Positions 1-10,200 of a DNA stretch of 63,990 nt are shown here, piece after piece. Numbering within the stretch: position 1 is the stretch's first letter; every line of letters starts with the position of its first letter. The notes under the pieces are model-generated. The model was not told the DNA's origin. It was given only the letters and a program-made list of their open reading frames with translations, and ran no database searches. Both the position numbers and the translations under genes were made by a program. Origin of the DNA: Ochrobactrum teleogrylli (GTDB lineage: Bacteria > Pseudomonadota > Alphaproteobacteria > Rhizobiales > Rhizobiaceae); assembly GCF_006376685.1 (NCBI RefSeq), contig NZ_VEWL01000019.1:1-63990 (forward strand), read 5' to 3'.

Positions 1-92
1 GGGGTCAAGTCCCAAGGATGACACGCGCCTCCGTCACGTCACCTATTTTACACTATCGACAACGTACAAGGATGAGGGGGCCGGTGAGGCCG

Positions 93-2630
93 TCAGGCTT
101 TTTGCCTCAACAGCCGCAGCGCATTCATCGTCACCAGCACGGTCGCGCCGGTATCGGCCAGAATGGCGGGCCACAGCCCGGTAATGCCCAGCACGGTCGT
201 CACGAGGAAGACGGCCTTCAGCCCAAGCGAAATGGCGATATTCTGATGAATATTGCGCATGGTGCGCTTCGACAGATCGACCATCGCCACCACATCGCCG
301 ACCCGGCCATGCAGCACGGCGGCGTCCGCGGTTTCAAGCGCCACGTCCGTACCCCCACCCATGGCGATGCCGACATCCGCGGCAGCAAGGGCTGGCGCAT
401 CGTTGATACCATCACCGACCTTGGCGACGATCTGCCCCTCACCCCGCAATTCGCCGACAATGCGCTGCTTGTCCTCGGGCAGCAGTTCGGCGCGCACTTC
501 AATACCGAGATCGCGCCCGATAGCTTCTGCCGTGCGGCGGTTATCGCCCGTCAGCATCACCGTGCGGATACCGGCATCTTTCAGTGCCTTGAGCCCGGCA
601 ACGGCGTCTGCGCGCGGTTCGTCACGCATAGCGATTGCACCGGCAATCCTGCCACCAGCGACCAGCACCGAAACCGTCTTGCCTTCATCGTTGCAGGCAG
701 CGATCCGGGTAGCCAGTGCCTCGGGGATAGCCGACACATCGTTTGCCGCCTTGCGAGACCCGAGGAACAGTTCGGTGCCGTCCGCAGTACCGGACACGCC
801 CTTGCCACCATGGGCTTTGCCTTTCGCGACCGCAGAAAGCTTCAGCCCGCGCTCTTCCGCCGCCGACACGATGGCCAGCGCCAGCGGATGGCTTGAACCC
901 GCATCGAGCGATGCAGCAAGGCGCAGCACCTCATCCTCCGGCAGAGCACCGGCAAGCACATCCGTAACCTTCGGCTTGCCCTCGGTCAGCGTGCCGGTCT
1001 TGTCGAAACAGGCGGTCGTGATCTTGCCGATGGTTTCAAGCACGGCGCCGCCCTTCATGAGAAGGCCACGCCGGGCGCCCGACGACAGGGCCGCAGCGAT
1101 TGCAGCCGGCGTGGAAATGACCAGCGCGCAAGGGCAGCCGATCAGCAGGATCGCAAGGCCCTTATAGATCCACTCGTCCCATGCGCCCCCCGCGACCAGC
1201 GGCGGGAGAATGGCCACGAGTGCGGCAACGACCACCACGCCGGGCGTGTACCAGGTCGAGAAGCGATTGATGAAACGCTCGGTCGGAGCCTTGGCCTCCT
1301 GCGCTTCCTCCACCAGCCGCACGACGCGCGCGATGGTGTTGTCCTGTGCGGCAGCCGTCACCTTCACACGCAGCAGACCATCGCCATTGATCGTTCCGGC
1401 AAAGACAGTGTCGCCTGCGGTCTTGCCGACCGGCGTGCTTTCGCCGGTGACTGGCGCTTCATCGATAGCGCTTTCACCGGACAGGATTTCACCATCTGCT
1501 GGCATACGGTCGCCCGGACGCACGGAAATGACATCGCCCACGGCAAGACTGTCGGCAGCAACTTCCGTGGTCGCGCCATTGCGTTCCAGAAAGGCCGTCT
1601 TCGGCACAAGGGCGGTCAGTGACTGGATGCTGGCACGGGCCTTGCCCGCCGCAACACCTTCCAGCAATTCGCCGACGAGGAACAGGAACACGACTGCCGC
1701 CGCTTCCTCCGTCGCGCCGATGAACACCGCGCCAATGGCGGCAATCGTCATCAGCATTTCGATTGAGAACGGCGTGCCATTGATCGCGGCCATGTAAGCG
1801 CGTCTGGCAATCGGCACCAGACCGATCAGCATCGCCGCTGTAAAGGCCCAGAGCGAGATCGGCGGATAAAGATGACCGATCGCATAGGCCACCACCAGTC
1901 CGCCGCCGCTGATGAGCATCGTGCGGCCCTTGTCCGTCCGCCACCATGACAGGGGCTTGGACGGTGCGCTGGCCTTGGGCGCCACTGCGGATGGCGGTGT
2001 GGCGAGGGCGGTTTTATAGCCAAGCCCCGTCACCTTTCCGGCAATCTCGTCACTGTTTGCAGAGCCATCATGATTGACAGTCATGGTTCCGTTGGTCACG
2101 GAAACCGACACATCGCTGACGCCTGCAACGCGGCGCACCGCCGTGTCGATCTTCGCGGCGCAGGATGCACAATCCATGCCCGACACCTGGAAACGAAAGC
2201 TGTTGGCCGATGCCGGTATGGCTGCCGGTTCATCCTCATGATCGTGGTCATGCCCAGAATGATCATGATCATGGTCGTGGTCGTGATTGTGAGTGTGCCC
2301 CGAATGGTCATCGCCGTGGTCATGATCATGGTCGTGATCAGCGCAGCTTCCGTGGTCATGGTCGTGCGCATGCGCATCAGGCTTGGGCGCTTCGGCACGC
2401 TTTTCGGCGGCCAGCCGTTCTGTGCGATAGCCGAGGCTGCGCACTTTCTTTTCTATATTTTCGGGTTTGCTGCTGCCGTCATGCAGCACGGTCATCGTGC
2501 CTGCGGTGACCGAAACGGAGACGTCCTCCACGCCCGACACGCGGCGGACAGCAGTATCAATCTTGGTCGCGCAGGACGCGCAATCCATGCCGTCCACGCG
2601 AAAACGAATCTGGTTTATTGCCTTATTCAT
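93..2630 (-). CDS. zntA: Zn/Cd/Pb-exporting P1B-type ATPase
   Basis: An inner-membrane heavy-metal pump that exports divalent soft metals at the cost of ATP. Two N-terminal heavy-metal-associated domains each carry GMDCASC (the first at residues 14-20). They are separated by a long His/Asp-rich linker (roughly residues 80-140), likely a metal-buffering segment. The core shows the CPC metal-site motif (residues 499-501), the phosphorylation motif DKTGT (Asp543) and a GDGINDAP hinge motif. The CPC motif and the ZntR-like divergent regulator point to Zn/Cd/Pb rather than copper. I chose the ATG at 2630, directly before the first HMA domain. The frame stays open upstream but runs through the divergent promoter and the start of the MerR gene. 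The product is 845 residues. Exact metal specificity is inferred. Confidence 0.93.
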   Translation of the reverse strand: MNKAINQIRFRVDGMDCASCATKIDTAVRRVSGVEDVSVSVTAGTMTVLHDGSSKPENIEKKVRSLGYRTERLAAEKRAEAPKPDAHAHDHDHGSCADHDHDHDHGDDHSGHTHNHDHDHDHDHSGHDHDHEDEPAAIPASANSFRFQVSGMDCASCAAKIDTAVRRVAGVSDVSVSVTNGTMTVNHDGSANSDEIAGKVTGLGYKTALATPPSAVAPKASAPSKPLSWWRTDKGRTMLISGGGLVVAYAIGHLYPPISLWAFTAAMLIGLVPIARRAYMAAINGTPFSIEMLMTIAAIGAVFIGATEEAAAVVFLFLVGELLEGVAAGKARASIQSLTALVPKTAFLERNGATTEVAADSLAVGDVISVRPGDRMPADGEILSGESAIDEAPVTGESTPVGKTAGDTVFAGTINGDGLLRVKVTAAAQDNTIARVVRLVEEAQEAKAPTERFINRFSTWYTPGVVVVAALVAILPPLVAGGAWDEWIYKGLAILLIGCPCALVISTPAAIAAALSSGARRGLLMKGGAVLETIGKITTACFDKTGTLTEGKPKVTDVLAGALPEDEVLRLAASLDAGSSHPLALAIVSAAEERGLKLSAVAKGKAHGGKGVSGTADGTELFLGSRKAANDVSAIPEALATRIAACNDEGKTVSVLVAGGRIAGAIAMRDEPRADAVAGLKALKDAGIRTVMLTGDNRRTAEAIGRDLGIEVRAELLPEDKQRIVGELRGEGQIVAKVGDGINDAPALAAADVGIAMGGGTDVALETADAAVLHGRVGDVVAMVDLSKRTMRNIHQNIAISLGLKAVFLVTTVLGITGLWPAILADTGATVLVTMNALRLLRQKA

Positions 2631-2679
2631 GACCTGCCCTTTCAGAGCACTCTTGAATTGTCCTGAACTGGGTCTACAT

Positions 2680-2696
2680 CCTCTAGTGACTAGAGG
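2680..2696. promoter_or_regulatory. MerR-family operator between zntA and its regulator
   Basis: A perfect dyad CCTCTAG-TGA-CTAGAGG lies between the divergent ATPase and MerR genes. It resembles the ZntR/CadR/PbrR operator type. On the minus strand it would sit inside the stretched -35/-10 spacer (TTGCTC before it, GTAGAC after it, about 18 bp apart), as expected for a MerR-activated promoter of the pump. The dyad is seen; the promoter reading is inference. Confidence 0.75.
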
Positions 2697-2708
2697 AGCA
2701 AGAGAAAA

Positions 2709-3134
2709 ATGACAAACAATCTTCCCATTGGTGAGGCCTCCAAAGCCAGCGGCGTCAAAGTGCCGACCATCCGCTATTATGAGCAGATTGGTTTGCTGCC
2801 GGTGCCGCCGCGCACGGAGGGAAATCGCCGCCTCTATGACAAGAGCGATGTTCAGCGGCTTTTGTTCATCCGCCACGCGCGTGATCTGGGTTTCGAGGTG
2901 GATTCGATCCGCACTTTGCTCGAATTGCAGGATAATCCCGATCAGTCATGCGCCATGGCCGATGCCATCGCCCGCGCCCGACTTGTTGAGATCGAACACC
3001 GCATCACCAAGCTTCTTTCTCTGAAGACGGAACTGCAACGCATGCTGGAATGCACCGCCCATGGCCGCATCGACCAATGCCGGGTGATCGAAATTTTGGG
3101 CAATCACGACGAATGCCTGCACCCCGCGCACTGA
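2709..3134 (+). CDS. MerR-family metal-responsive regulator (ZntR/CadR type)
   Basis: A 141-residue regulator with an N-terminal winged HTH (about residues 5-50), a dimerisation helix and a C-terminal metal site. Cys81, Cys115, His118 and Cys124 are spaced much like the zinc ligands of E. coli ZntR (C79, C114, H119, C124), and a further Cys136 lies near the C-terminus. Such proteins twist the operator DNA when metal binds and switch on the pump. The gene is divergent from the P-type ATPase with a dyad operator in the 78-bp gap, so that ATPase is the obvious target. The sensed metal (Zn, Cd or Pb) cannot be fixed from sequence. Confidence 0.9.
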   Translation: MTNNLPIGEASKASGVKVPTIRYYEQIGLLPVPPRTEGNRRLYDKSDVQRLLFIRHARDLGFEVDSIRTLLELQDNPDQSCAMADAIARARLVEIEHRITKLLSLKTELQRMLECTAHGRIDQCRVIEILGNHDECLHPAH

Positions 3135-3148
3135 TCGCACCCAGCGTT

Positions 3149-3964
3149 CTAATTCACCTTCTCGAAGCGCGTGGCGGTAATTTTCAGCGTGCCGATCTGG
3201 GTGCCTATCCGCGCGACGACCGGCGCATAAATGCCCGAATCGCCCAGCGAAGCGAAGGACACGCTGATCCGGCTTTTATTGCTCAGATAGTCGATCGACT
3301 TCTTGCCCTTCTGATAGCCGGAAATCGGTATGAACTTGGCCGAGCAGATCACCGACTCGCCCGTAAAGCCGTCAGCAGTGAACGATTCGGTGCCGTTGAA
3401 GGAAAGCTTGATGTCGGCGCGCGTCTGCCCGTCAAACACGCTCAGTGTGCGATTGCAGACTGAACGCGGATCGGTGGCGGGGATCATCAGGGCGCTCAGC
3501 GGATCACTGACATTGAGCAGATCCTGCGGCGTAGTCTCCACCCATGGATCGCGCTTCTTCACCGGCGGCTGGTTTTCCGAAGCCACCACATTGCCATTGG
3601 CAAAACGTATCGTCGTGCGCTTGTTCTTCCGCCCGTGCTTGTAATTGAGATCGAAACCGCTCGGAACAACCCGCCCGTTGACCGCATTGCCGGTCACGGT
3701 CACCGTACCTTTGGTATCATCGAAAACGCGCGCAAGGCCGGACGTTTTGAAATTACCGTTCAGATCATATCTGGAGCCGCTGACCGTCGTTTCGGTTGCC
3801 GCGCGTGCAATGGAAAGGCCGAAAATCGAAATCGCATATTCGGTTCTGTAGAGATCGTTCGCCTGTGCTACTCCCGTGGTCAGCGCGAAACCTGCACATG
3901 ACAAGAGAACAAGCTCTTTCAGCCGGTTCGCTACGGGTTTCGATAAGAATGGCGGCTCGATCAT
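3149..3964 (-). CDS. DUF3108 domain exported protein
   Basis: A 271-residue protein with a likely signal peptide: a basic start, a hydrophobic stretch of about 15 residues and a VAQA-type cleavage site near residue 36. The rest matches my memory of DUF3108, a periplasmic family of unknown function predicted to form a beta-rich fold. I chose the ATG at 3964 because AAAGGAA lies just upstream; a longer frame starts at 4021. It is convergent with the MerR gene, 14 bp away, and is not in an obvious operon. Confidence 0.75.
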   Translation of the reverse strand: MIEPPFLSKPVANRLKELVLLSCAGFALTTGVAQANDLYRTEYAISIFGLSIARAATETTVSGSRYDLNGNFKTSGLARVFDDTKGTVTVTGNAVNGRVVPSGFDLNYKHGRKNKRTTIRFANGNVVASENQPPVKKRDPWVETTPQDLLNVSDPLSALMIPATDPRSVCNRTLSVFDGQTRADIKLSFNGTESFTADGFTGESVICSAKFIPISGYQKGKKSIDYLSNKSRISVSFASLGDSGIYAPVVARIGTQIGTLKITATRFEKVN

Positions 3965-4417
3965 ATTCGGCGTTCCTTTCTGCGTCCCGGCCCGGAAAGA
4001 GGACCTATGGTTTTCAACCACATTGAGCTGTCAAAAAGTTGCGAGAGATTCTTCGATACAGTATCTGTGTAAGCCAAGCAAAACCGGCGAAGTTATGATC
4101 GCAGCGTTTCGTGAAGGCGATGCGAATGCCGTAAAACCGCGCTGTGACGGCATCGCGGCGGAATCTCACTTGACTGCAAGCGCTCCTGTCACTATAGAAA
4201 CGCGACTTTCCCAATAGGCCGCCTGTCCGAAACCGCGCGCCAGCAGCATTAAATTGCTTTGAATGCTTGAATTCGGACATTCTGGTCGGGGCCTGAGCAA
4301 TTCCAGCAAAAATGCGAAGCAGTTTGCTCAAGGATTGCGAGGAAACGGAACGAGGGACCTTTTCGCTTTTCGAAGAAAACGAAAAGGGCCGGAAACAAAA
4401 TTGAAGGTGAGACCAAA
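3965..4417. other. Intergenic region upstream of rpmB
   Basis: About 450 bp between two divergent genes with no convincing reading frame on either strand. It must hold promoters for rpmB and the DUF3108 gene. The only clear structure is the long hairpin at 4358-4387, listed separately. Confidence 0.5.
4358..4387 (+). promoter_or_regulatory. Hairpin in the 5' leader of rpmB
   Basis: CCTTTTCG (4358-4365) pairs with CGAAAAGG (4380-4387). Inside, TTTTC pairs with GAAAA around a three-base loop, with a single bulged C, giving about 13 base pairs. It ends 30 nt before the rpmB start and just ahead of the ribosome-binding site, and no T run follows. A regulatory leader role is inference. Confidence 0.5.
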
Positions 4418-4714
4418 ATGTCCCGCGCTTGTGAATTGACCGGCAAGTCGGTCCAGTACGGCAACAATGTCAGCCACGCGAACAACAAGACGCGTCGCCG
4501 CTTTCTGCCGAACCTCTGCAATGTTACGCTGATCTCTGAAGCACTCGGCCAGAGCTATCGTCTGCGCGTTTCTGCCAACGCCCTGCGTTCGGTCGAACAT
4601 CGCGGCGGCCTCGACGCTTTCCTCGTCAAGTCTGACGACAAGGAACTGTCGCAGCGCGCTCGTCTTCTGAAGCGCCAGATCGCTAAGAAGCAGGCTGAAG
4701 CTGTTGCTGCCTAA
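4418..4714 (+). CDS. rpmB: 50S ribosomal protein L28
   Basis: A 98-residue basic protein of the large ribosomal subunit, recognised from its start [10 protein letters not shown], the KTRRRFLPN segment and the central [18 protein letters not shown]. The length is normal for alphaproteobacterial L28. A GAAGGTGAG ribosome-binding site lies about 8 nt upstream. The gene stands alone, preceded by a leader hairpin and followed by one or two terminator-like hairpins, so it is probably transcribed by itself. Confidence 0.97.
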   Translation: MSRACELTGKSVQYGNNVSHANNKTRRRFLPNLCNVTLISEALGQSYRLRVSANALRSVEHRGGLDAFLVKSDDKELSQRARLLKRQIAKKQAEAVAA

Positions 4715-4726
4715 GCAATAATCCTG

Positions 4727-4753
4727 AAAACCCGCATGGTTTGTGGGCTTTTC
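4727..4753 (+). terminator. Probable rpmB terminator
   Basis: AAAACCCGCA pairs with TGTGGGCTTTT across a short loop (one G-U pair) just after the rpmB stop, followed by T-rich sequence. Confidence 0.55.
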
Positions 4754-4801
4754 TAAAAAGGATTATGCTTCGGACAGAAGACGCAGTCTTGAAGATTTGA
4801 C

Positions 4802-4832
4802 AAAAAAGGCTGACAGTTTGTCGGCCTTTTTT
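4802..4832 (+). terminator. Strong intrinsic terminator or attenuator before the VUT-family transporter
   Basis: AAAAAAGGC-T-GAC pairs with GTC-G-GCCTTTTTT around a short loop: a long stem with A and T tracts. It lies 28 bp before the start of the next gene. It could end read-through from rpmB or act as an attenuator in the transporter leader, since TTGACA at 4796-4801 immediately precedes it. Confidence 0.75.
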
Positions 4833-4859
4833 GCTGGTTCCATCACCCAGGATAAAAAA

Positions 4860-5510
4860 ATGCCTATTGAGAATCCTGCATTATCCCGGCTTTTGCCGGC
4901 TGTACTGGCTATGTGCGTGGCGGTTGCCGCGTCGAATATTCTGGTCCAGTATCCTTTCCAGCATTTCGGCCTCGGCGAAGTGCTAACCTATGGCGCCTTT
5001 ACCTATCCGGTCGCATTTCTGGTCAATGATCTGACGAATCGCCGCTTCGGCCCCGCCGCAGCGCGCAAGGTTGTCTATGCCGGTTTTGTGCTCGGCGTCG
5101 TCATGTCGATCTGGCTGGCCACGCCCCGCATCGCCATCGCATCAGGGACCGCCTTTCTGCTGGCCCAGCTGATGGACATCACCGTTTTCGACCGCCTACG
5201 CCGCAAGACCTGGTGGAAAGCACCCTTCGCAGCCGCCATGTTCGGCTCGGTGCTGGACACGATCCTGTTCTTCTCGATCGCTTTTGCGGCGGGTTTTGCA
5301 TGGATCGACAGGCTGACCGGCATGCCTGATTCGTCACTGACGGAACCGGCCTCCTTCCTCGGCCTGGGCGTCCCGCTCTGGGCGTCGCTCGCCTTCGGGG
5401 ATTTCTTCGTGAAGGTCATCATGGGAACGCTGATGCTGATTCCCTATGGCGCAATCCTCGCCATATTCGCCCCGGCTCTGTATGCAGCCGGTCGCGCGAC
5501 CGCAGAATAA
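4860..5510 (+). CDS. VUT family membrane transporter (queuosine-precursor type, YhhQ)
   Basis: A 216-residue integral membrane protein with about six hydrophobic segments, matching the VUT/DUF165 family. E. coli YhhQ of this family imports preQ0/preQ1 for queuosine tRNA modification. The motifs YPVAFLVNDLTNRRFG and GSVLDTILFF are typical. I chose the ATG at 4860; the upstream extension would translate through the terminator hairpin. The gene stands alone, between a hairpin and the convergent cupredoxin gene. Substrate is inferred from family. Confidence 0.85.
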   Translation: MPIENPALSRLLPAVLAMCVAVAASNILVQYPFQHFGLGEVLTYGAFTYPVAFLVNDLTNRRFGPAAARKVVYAGFVLGVVMSIWLATPRIAIASGTAFLLAQLMDITVFDRLRRKTWWKAPFAAAMFGSVLDTILFFSIAFAAGFAWIDRLTGMPDSSLTEPASFLGLGVPLWASLAFGDFFVKVIMGTLMLIPYGAILAIFAPALYAAGRATAE

Positions 5511-5595
5511 GGCGTATCCCGAAAGGCGCGGGCTTTTCGAGATACGCTGATCGACTTTGTCCACGCTCTCGGGGACAAAATGCTACGGCGACACG

Positions 5596-5907
5596 CTACG
5601 GTTTGACGACAAGGCTACCTGTCATGTCGGGATGGAACCGGCAGTAGTATTTGACCGACTGAACGGTTTTGAGTTCCTGCCTGATTATCTTTTTGGGCGG
5701 CAATTTGATGTCGAAGCCGCCTTTTACCGTCGCCGAGTGCAATATTGCATCCCTGTTATCCCACTCGAGAATGTCTCCGACCTTGGCTTCGATCTTGGAT
5801 GGCTTAAAAGCCAGGTTTTCAATCACAACATGGATCGTTTTGGCCTCAGCAGGGAAAACGCTTGCGAGAACAACGCCGAGCAGGAGAAAACTGCGCATAA
5901 CTTGCAT
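5596..5907 (-). CDS. Exported cupredoxin-like blue copper protein
   Basis: A 103-residue protein with a signal peptide (cleavage likely after the PAEA segment, about residue 22) and one cupredoxin domain. The His of AILHSAT and the Cys, His and Met of CRFHPDM form the usual His-Cys-His-Met type 1 copper set, so it probably binds copper in the periplasm and carries electrons or chaperones copper. AGGAGA just upstream fixes the start at 5907. It follows the DUF4142 gene by 9 nt and is surely co-transcribed with it. Confidence 0.85.
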   Translation of the reverse strand: MQVMRSFLLLGVVLASVFPAEAKTIHVVIENLAFKPSKIEAKVGDILEWDNRDAILHSATVKGGFDIKLPPKKIIRQELKTVQSVKYYCRFHPDMTGSLVVKP

Positions 5908-5916
5908 TTTTCTCTC

Positions 5917-6444
5917 CTATCGCAGCGAAGCATTCAATTTCTCTGCATGCATCTGATGACTTTTGAACAGTTTCAGACCGGTCTTGAGCAACTCTTTCAA
6001 CTCGCCATTGCTCGCATTCGGGATCAGGGTTGTCTCCAAGGCGCCGTTGACCTGCTTATGGTAATCGACTTCGTTCTGGACATAGGCCTTATCAAATGCT
6101 TTCCCGCGAAGCTTTTTCAACTGGGCTAGCTTGCTTTGAGCCGCTTTCGATAGAGCTTTGCTGATATCGTTATCCTGGGGCGTCACATTGAGTTTCTTCA
6201 CGAGGTTGAGCGCCTGAACGTTAACAGCCTCGTGGTCGCGAATCATGGTTTTCGCGAAATCTCGCACAGCTCTGTTCTTCGATTTCTGGAGAGCTTGTTT
6301 TCCGGCGGCCGCGTCAATCACTCCTGCTGTATAAGCGACATGGGCGATTTCGGGGTCACTCAGTTTAACATCTCTTGCCTCGGCGAGAGAAACAGTAGCG
6401 AATGTCAGCGCCGTTACAGCGAATAAAGTAGCACGAATATTCAT
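5917..6444 (-). CDS. DUF4142 exported protein
   Basis: A 175-residue protein with a signal peptide ending near SLAEA (about residue 23) and a helical DUF4142 domain, recognisable from the FAKTMIRDHEAVN segment and a C-terminal FKSHQMHAEKL. The fold is a ferritin-like four-helix bundle; the function is not established. A clear AAAGGAG precedes the ATG. It is first in a two-gene unit with the cupredoxin, which hints at a periplasmic metal or redox stress role (inference). Confidence 0.85.
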   Translation of the reverse strand: MNIRATLFAVTALTFATVSLAEARDVKLSDPEIAHVAYTAGVIDAAAGKQALQKSKNRAVRDFAKTMIRDHEAVNVQALNLVKKLNVTPQDNDISKALSKAAQSKLAQLKKLRGKAFDKAYVQNEVDYHKQVNGALETTLIPNASNGELKELLKTGLKLFKSHQMHAEKLNASLR

Positions 6445-6912
6445 AATATTACTCCTTTAAAACATGCAAATAAAACATTCATTAAAATTTTAACTTCATA
6501 AAAGACTATAAAATGTATAAGAATGTGAAATATAACCTTATAGCCCTGATTTAACTATATCAACAAACAAAAAAAAGGAAAGTTATTTTGTCAGTCCATA
6601 ATTGTTGGCGCAAATGGGCGGCATGGACAATACAGATCTTTGAAGCCACTTGTACAAGAACGGCTCCGCCTTATTGTTGAGAAAAATTCTGAAAGGTTCA
6701 AGCAATCGAGTTCAAAACTCGCTTACCGAAGCAAGAGAGCTGCTTACGACAGAGTGACGGGCGATAAGGGCTCGAACAATACGATCAAGCTTCCGGCAAC
6801 GGACATGGGAACTTATCCCGGAGGTGAACACCTTTGGGACAAGCGCGCCGCAAACCAAATACTTGAAGAGCAAAAAACTGCTTCTTTCAACGCTATCCGC
6901 GCCAAAAAATCG
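6445..6912. other. AT-rich intergenic region
   Basis: About 470 bp between the DUF4142 promoter region and the end of cobT. The first 150 bp are unusually AT-rich, with runs of A and T, and probably contain the DUF4142 promoter. I see no credible gene or RNA; the open frame starting at 6640 merely continues antisense through cobT. Confidence 0.4.
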
Positions 6913-8826
6913 TCAGCGTCCGCCAGCCCGGCGTTTGCCTTTTCCGGCGGATGCCGCGCCCTGCTCCTCGAACAGGGATGCAAGCTGCTCGGTCATTGCG
7001 CCTGCCAGCTCTTCCGCATCGACAATCGTCACCGCGCGACGGTAATAGCGCGTCACGTCGTGGCCGATACCGATGGCGATCAGCTCGACCGGCGAACGCG
7101 TTTCGATCTCTTCGATCACCGCGCGCAGATGCCGTTCCAGATAATTGCCCGGATTGACCGACAGCGTGGAATCATCCACCGGCGCACCATCCGAGATCAT
7201 CATCAGGATCTTGCGCTGCTCGGGGCGACCCAACAGGCGCTGATGCGCCCATATCAGCGCTTCACCGTCGATATTCTCCTTGAGGAGCCCTTCGCGCATC
7301 ATCAGGCCGAGATTGCGCCGTGCGCGACGCCATGGCGCGTCAGCGCTCTTATAGACGATGTGGCGCAGATCGTTGAGGCGACCCGGATTGGCCGGCTTGC
7401 CACGCGACAGCCAGGCCTCGCGCGACTGACCGCCCTTCCAGGCCTTGGTCGTGAAACCAAGAATTTCCACCTTCACGCCGCAACGCTCCAGCGTGCGGGC
7501 CAGAATATCGGCGCAGGTGGCGGCAACCGTGATCGGACGGCCGCGCATGGAGCCGGAATTGTCCAGAACCAGCGTCACCACCGTGTCGCGGAAATCCGTA
7601 TCGCGCTCCATCTTGTAGGAAAGCGGCTGGGTCGGATCGACCACGATACGCACGAGGCGCGCCGAGTCGAGATAGCCCTCTTCCAGATCGAAATCCCAGG
7701 AGCGGCTCTGCTGCGCCATCAGGCGGCGCTGGAGGCGATTGGCGAGACGGCCCACCACACCTTGCAGATTGGCCAGCTGTTTGTCGAGAAACCCGCGCAG
7801 ACGGTCCAGCTCTGCCTCATCGCACAGATCGGTCGCCTCGACCTCTTCGTCGAATTCGCGCGTGAAAACCTTGTAGTCGATCTGCTCGGCGAAATTGGCG
7901 AAAGGCTGATTGGGACGGCGCGTATCGCCCGGCGTTTCCGCGTCGATATCCTCGCTGTCGTCCATATCGTCGGCGGATGCATCGGCGGCATCCATCTCGC
8001 CCTGCTCGCCTTCTTCGCTGGAACTATCCGACTCTTCGCTTTCAGCGGAATCGGAACCTTCCTGGCTCTCATCGCCGCCTTCTTCGTTCTCGTCAGAATC
8101 CGGCGTCTGTTCTTCGTTCTGTTCCTGATCGTCGCTCGGCTCTTCCTGCGACAGCTCTTCAGCCATGTCCATGGAAGCGAGCATATCGCGCACCGTGCGC
8201 GCAAAAGCCTGCTGATCGTCGAGATTTTCACCAAGACGCGCCAGATCGCCGCCAGCCTTCTGCTCGATCCAGTCGCGCCACAGCTCCAGCACGTCGCCCG
8301 CTTCCGCAGGTGCGGCCCGTCCGGTCAGCTTTTCGCGCAACAAGAGCGACACCGCTTCTTCAAGCGGGGCGTCTTCCTTGTCCGTAACCGCGGAGAAATT
8401 CGCCTTGGCATATTTGTCGGCCAGCATGGTCGCCAGATTATCGGCAACGCCTGCCATGGCACGCGCGCCGATGGCCTCGACACGGGCCTGCTCGACAGCA
8501 TCATAAATGGCGCGGGCCTGTTTGCCTTCCGGCGCGAGCTGCGCATGAATGCGGGGATTGTGGCGCGCCTGACGCAGCGCCATCGAGTCGCCAAGGCCAC
8601 GGGTCACGGCAATGTCGTGCGCGGTTGGGCGCTTCGGAAGATCGGGCAGTCGGGCGCGGTTGGCCGTCAGAGCGGGGCGATCATTGCTGAACGCCACTTC
8701 CAGCTCGTTCTCGCCGGAAATAGCGCGCATGCAAGCGGTGATCGCGCGCTTGAACGGCTCGGAGTCCACTGGCCCCGGCTTGCGCTCGCGCGAATTGTCG
8801 CCCATTCCTGACATCTGGCCTGACAT
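6913..8826 (-). CDS. cobT: Aerobic cobaltochelatase subunit CobT
   Basis: A 637-residue AAA+ partner subunit of the ATP-dependent cobaltochelatase CobNST, which inserts cobalt into hydrogenobyrinate diamide in aerobic cobalamin synthesis. The N-terminal half is helical, the middle (about residues 215-300) is very rich in Asp, Glu and Ser, and the C-terminal von Willebrand A domain carries the metal site DNSGSM (Asp422, Ser424, Ser426). The length is normal for the family. cobS lies upstream on the same strand across a 115-bp gap. cobN is not in the window. Confidence 0.96.
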   Translation of the reverse strand: MSGQMSGMGDNSRERKPGPVDSEPFKRAITACMRAISGENELEVAFSNDRPALTANRARLPDLPKRPTAHDIAVTRGLGDSMALRQARHNPRIHAQLAPEGKQARAIYDAVEQARVEAIGARAMAGVADNLATMLADKYAKANFSAVTDKEDAPLEEAVSLLLREKLTGRAAPAEAGDVLELWRDWIEQKAGGDLARLGENLDDQQAFARTVRDMLASMDMAEELSQEEPSDDQEQNEEQTPDSDENEEGGDESQEGSDSAESEESDSSSEEGEQGEMDAADASADDMDDSEDIDAETPGDTRRPNQPFANFAEQIDYKVFTREFDEEVEATDLCDEAELDRLRGFLDKQLANLQGVVGRLANRLQRRLMAQQSRSWDFDLEEGYLDSARLVRIVVDPTQPLSYKMERDTDFRDTVVTLVLDNSGSMRGRPITVAATCADILARTLERCGVKVEILGFTTKAWKGGQSREAWLSRGKPANPGRLNDLRHIVYKSADAPWRRARRNLGLMMREGLLKENIDGEALIWAHQRLLGRPEQRKILMMISDGAPVDDSTLSVNPGNYLERHLRAVIEEIETRSPVELIAIGIGHDVTRYYRRAVTIVDAEELAGAMTEQLASLFEEQGAASAGKGKRRAGGR

Positions 8827-8941
8827 ATGCCTATCCTGCTTCCCATCAAATCAAGGCCCTGCCGCCATGGCGGCGACAGGCATCGTCAATTTTGCTCATG
8901 CTTGTCTGCCCCGAAAACGGTTTCCGCTTCGGGAGACTGCA

Positions 8942-9976
<1,035 letters not shown>

Positions 9977-10160
9977 TCATCCGGGGCATGATGACCGGCA
10001 AGCCGGTGGTATGCCCCTTCCGTCGTTCGTTGCGGGCATCCATGCTTGAATCCGCGCCTTCCAGCACGGCAGGAGAATGTCCGTCAAAGCATTTTGCAGC
10101 CAGATGAAAACATCTGGCATCGCATAAATGCGGCTTGAGCCACAGCTCGACTTGATCAAT

Positions 10161-10187
10161 CAAAAACCGGCCAGTTCAAGACTGGCC
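10161..10187 (-). terminator. Terminator after the J-domain gene
   Basis: On the minus strand GGCCAGT, a five-base loop and ACTGGCC are followed by GG and five T. It lies just past the stop of the J-domain gene and separates it from cobS. Confidence 0.75.
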
Positions 10188-10200
10188 AATCCATCATGCT

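Noticed and set aside
93..110. TGAGGC repeats near the stop of the P-type ATPase as a terminator
   Set aside because: The pairing is short and broken, and no clear T tract follows on the minus strand.
4796..4860. A preQ1 riboswitch before the VUT-family transporter
   Set aside because: No preQ1-I or preQ1-II aptamer pattern is recognisable; only a terminator hairpin is present.
6640..8811. A 723-residue open frame on the plus strand
   Set aside because: It lies antisense to cobT, is low-complexity in Arg/Ala/His, has no family motif and is explained by the high GC content of the third codon positions of cobT.
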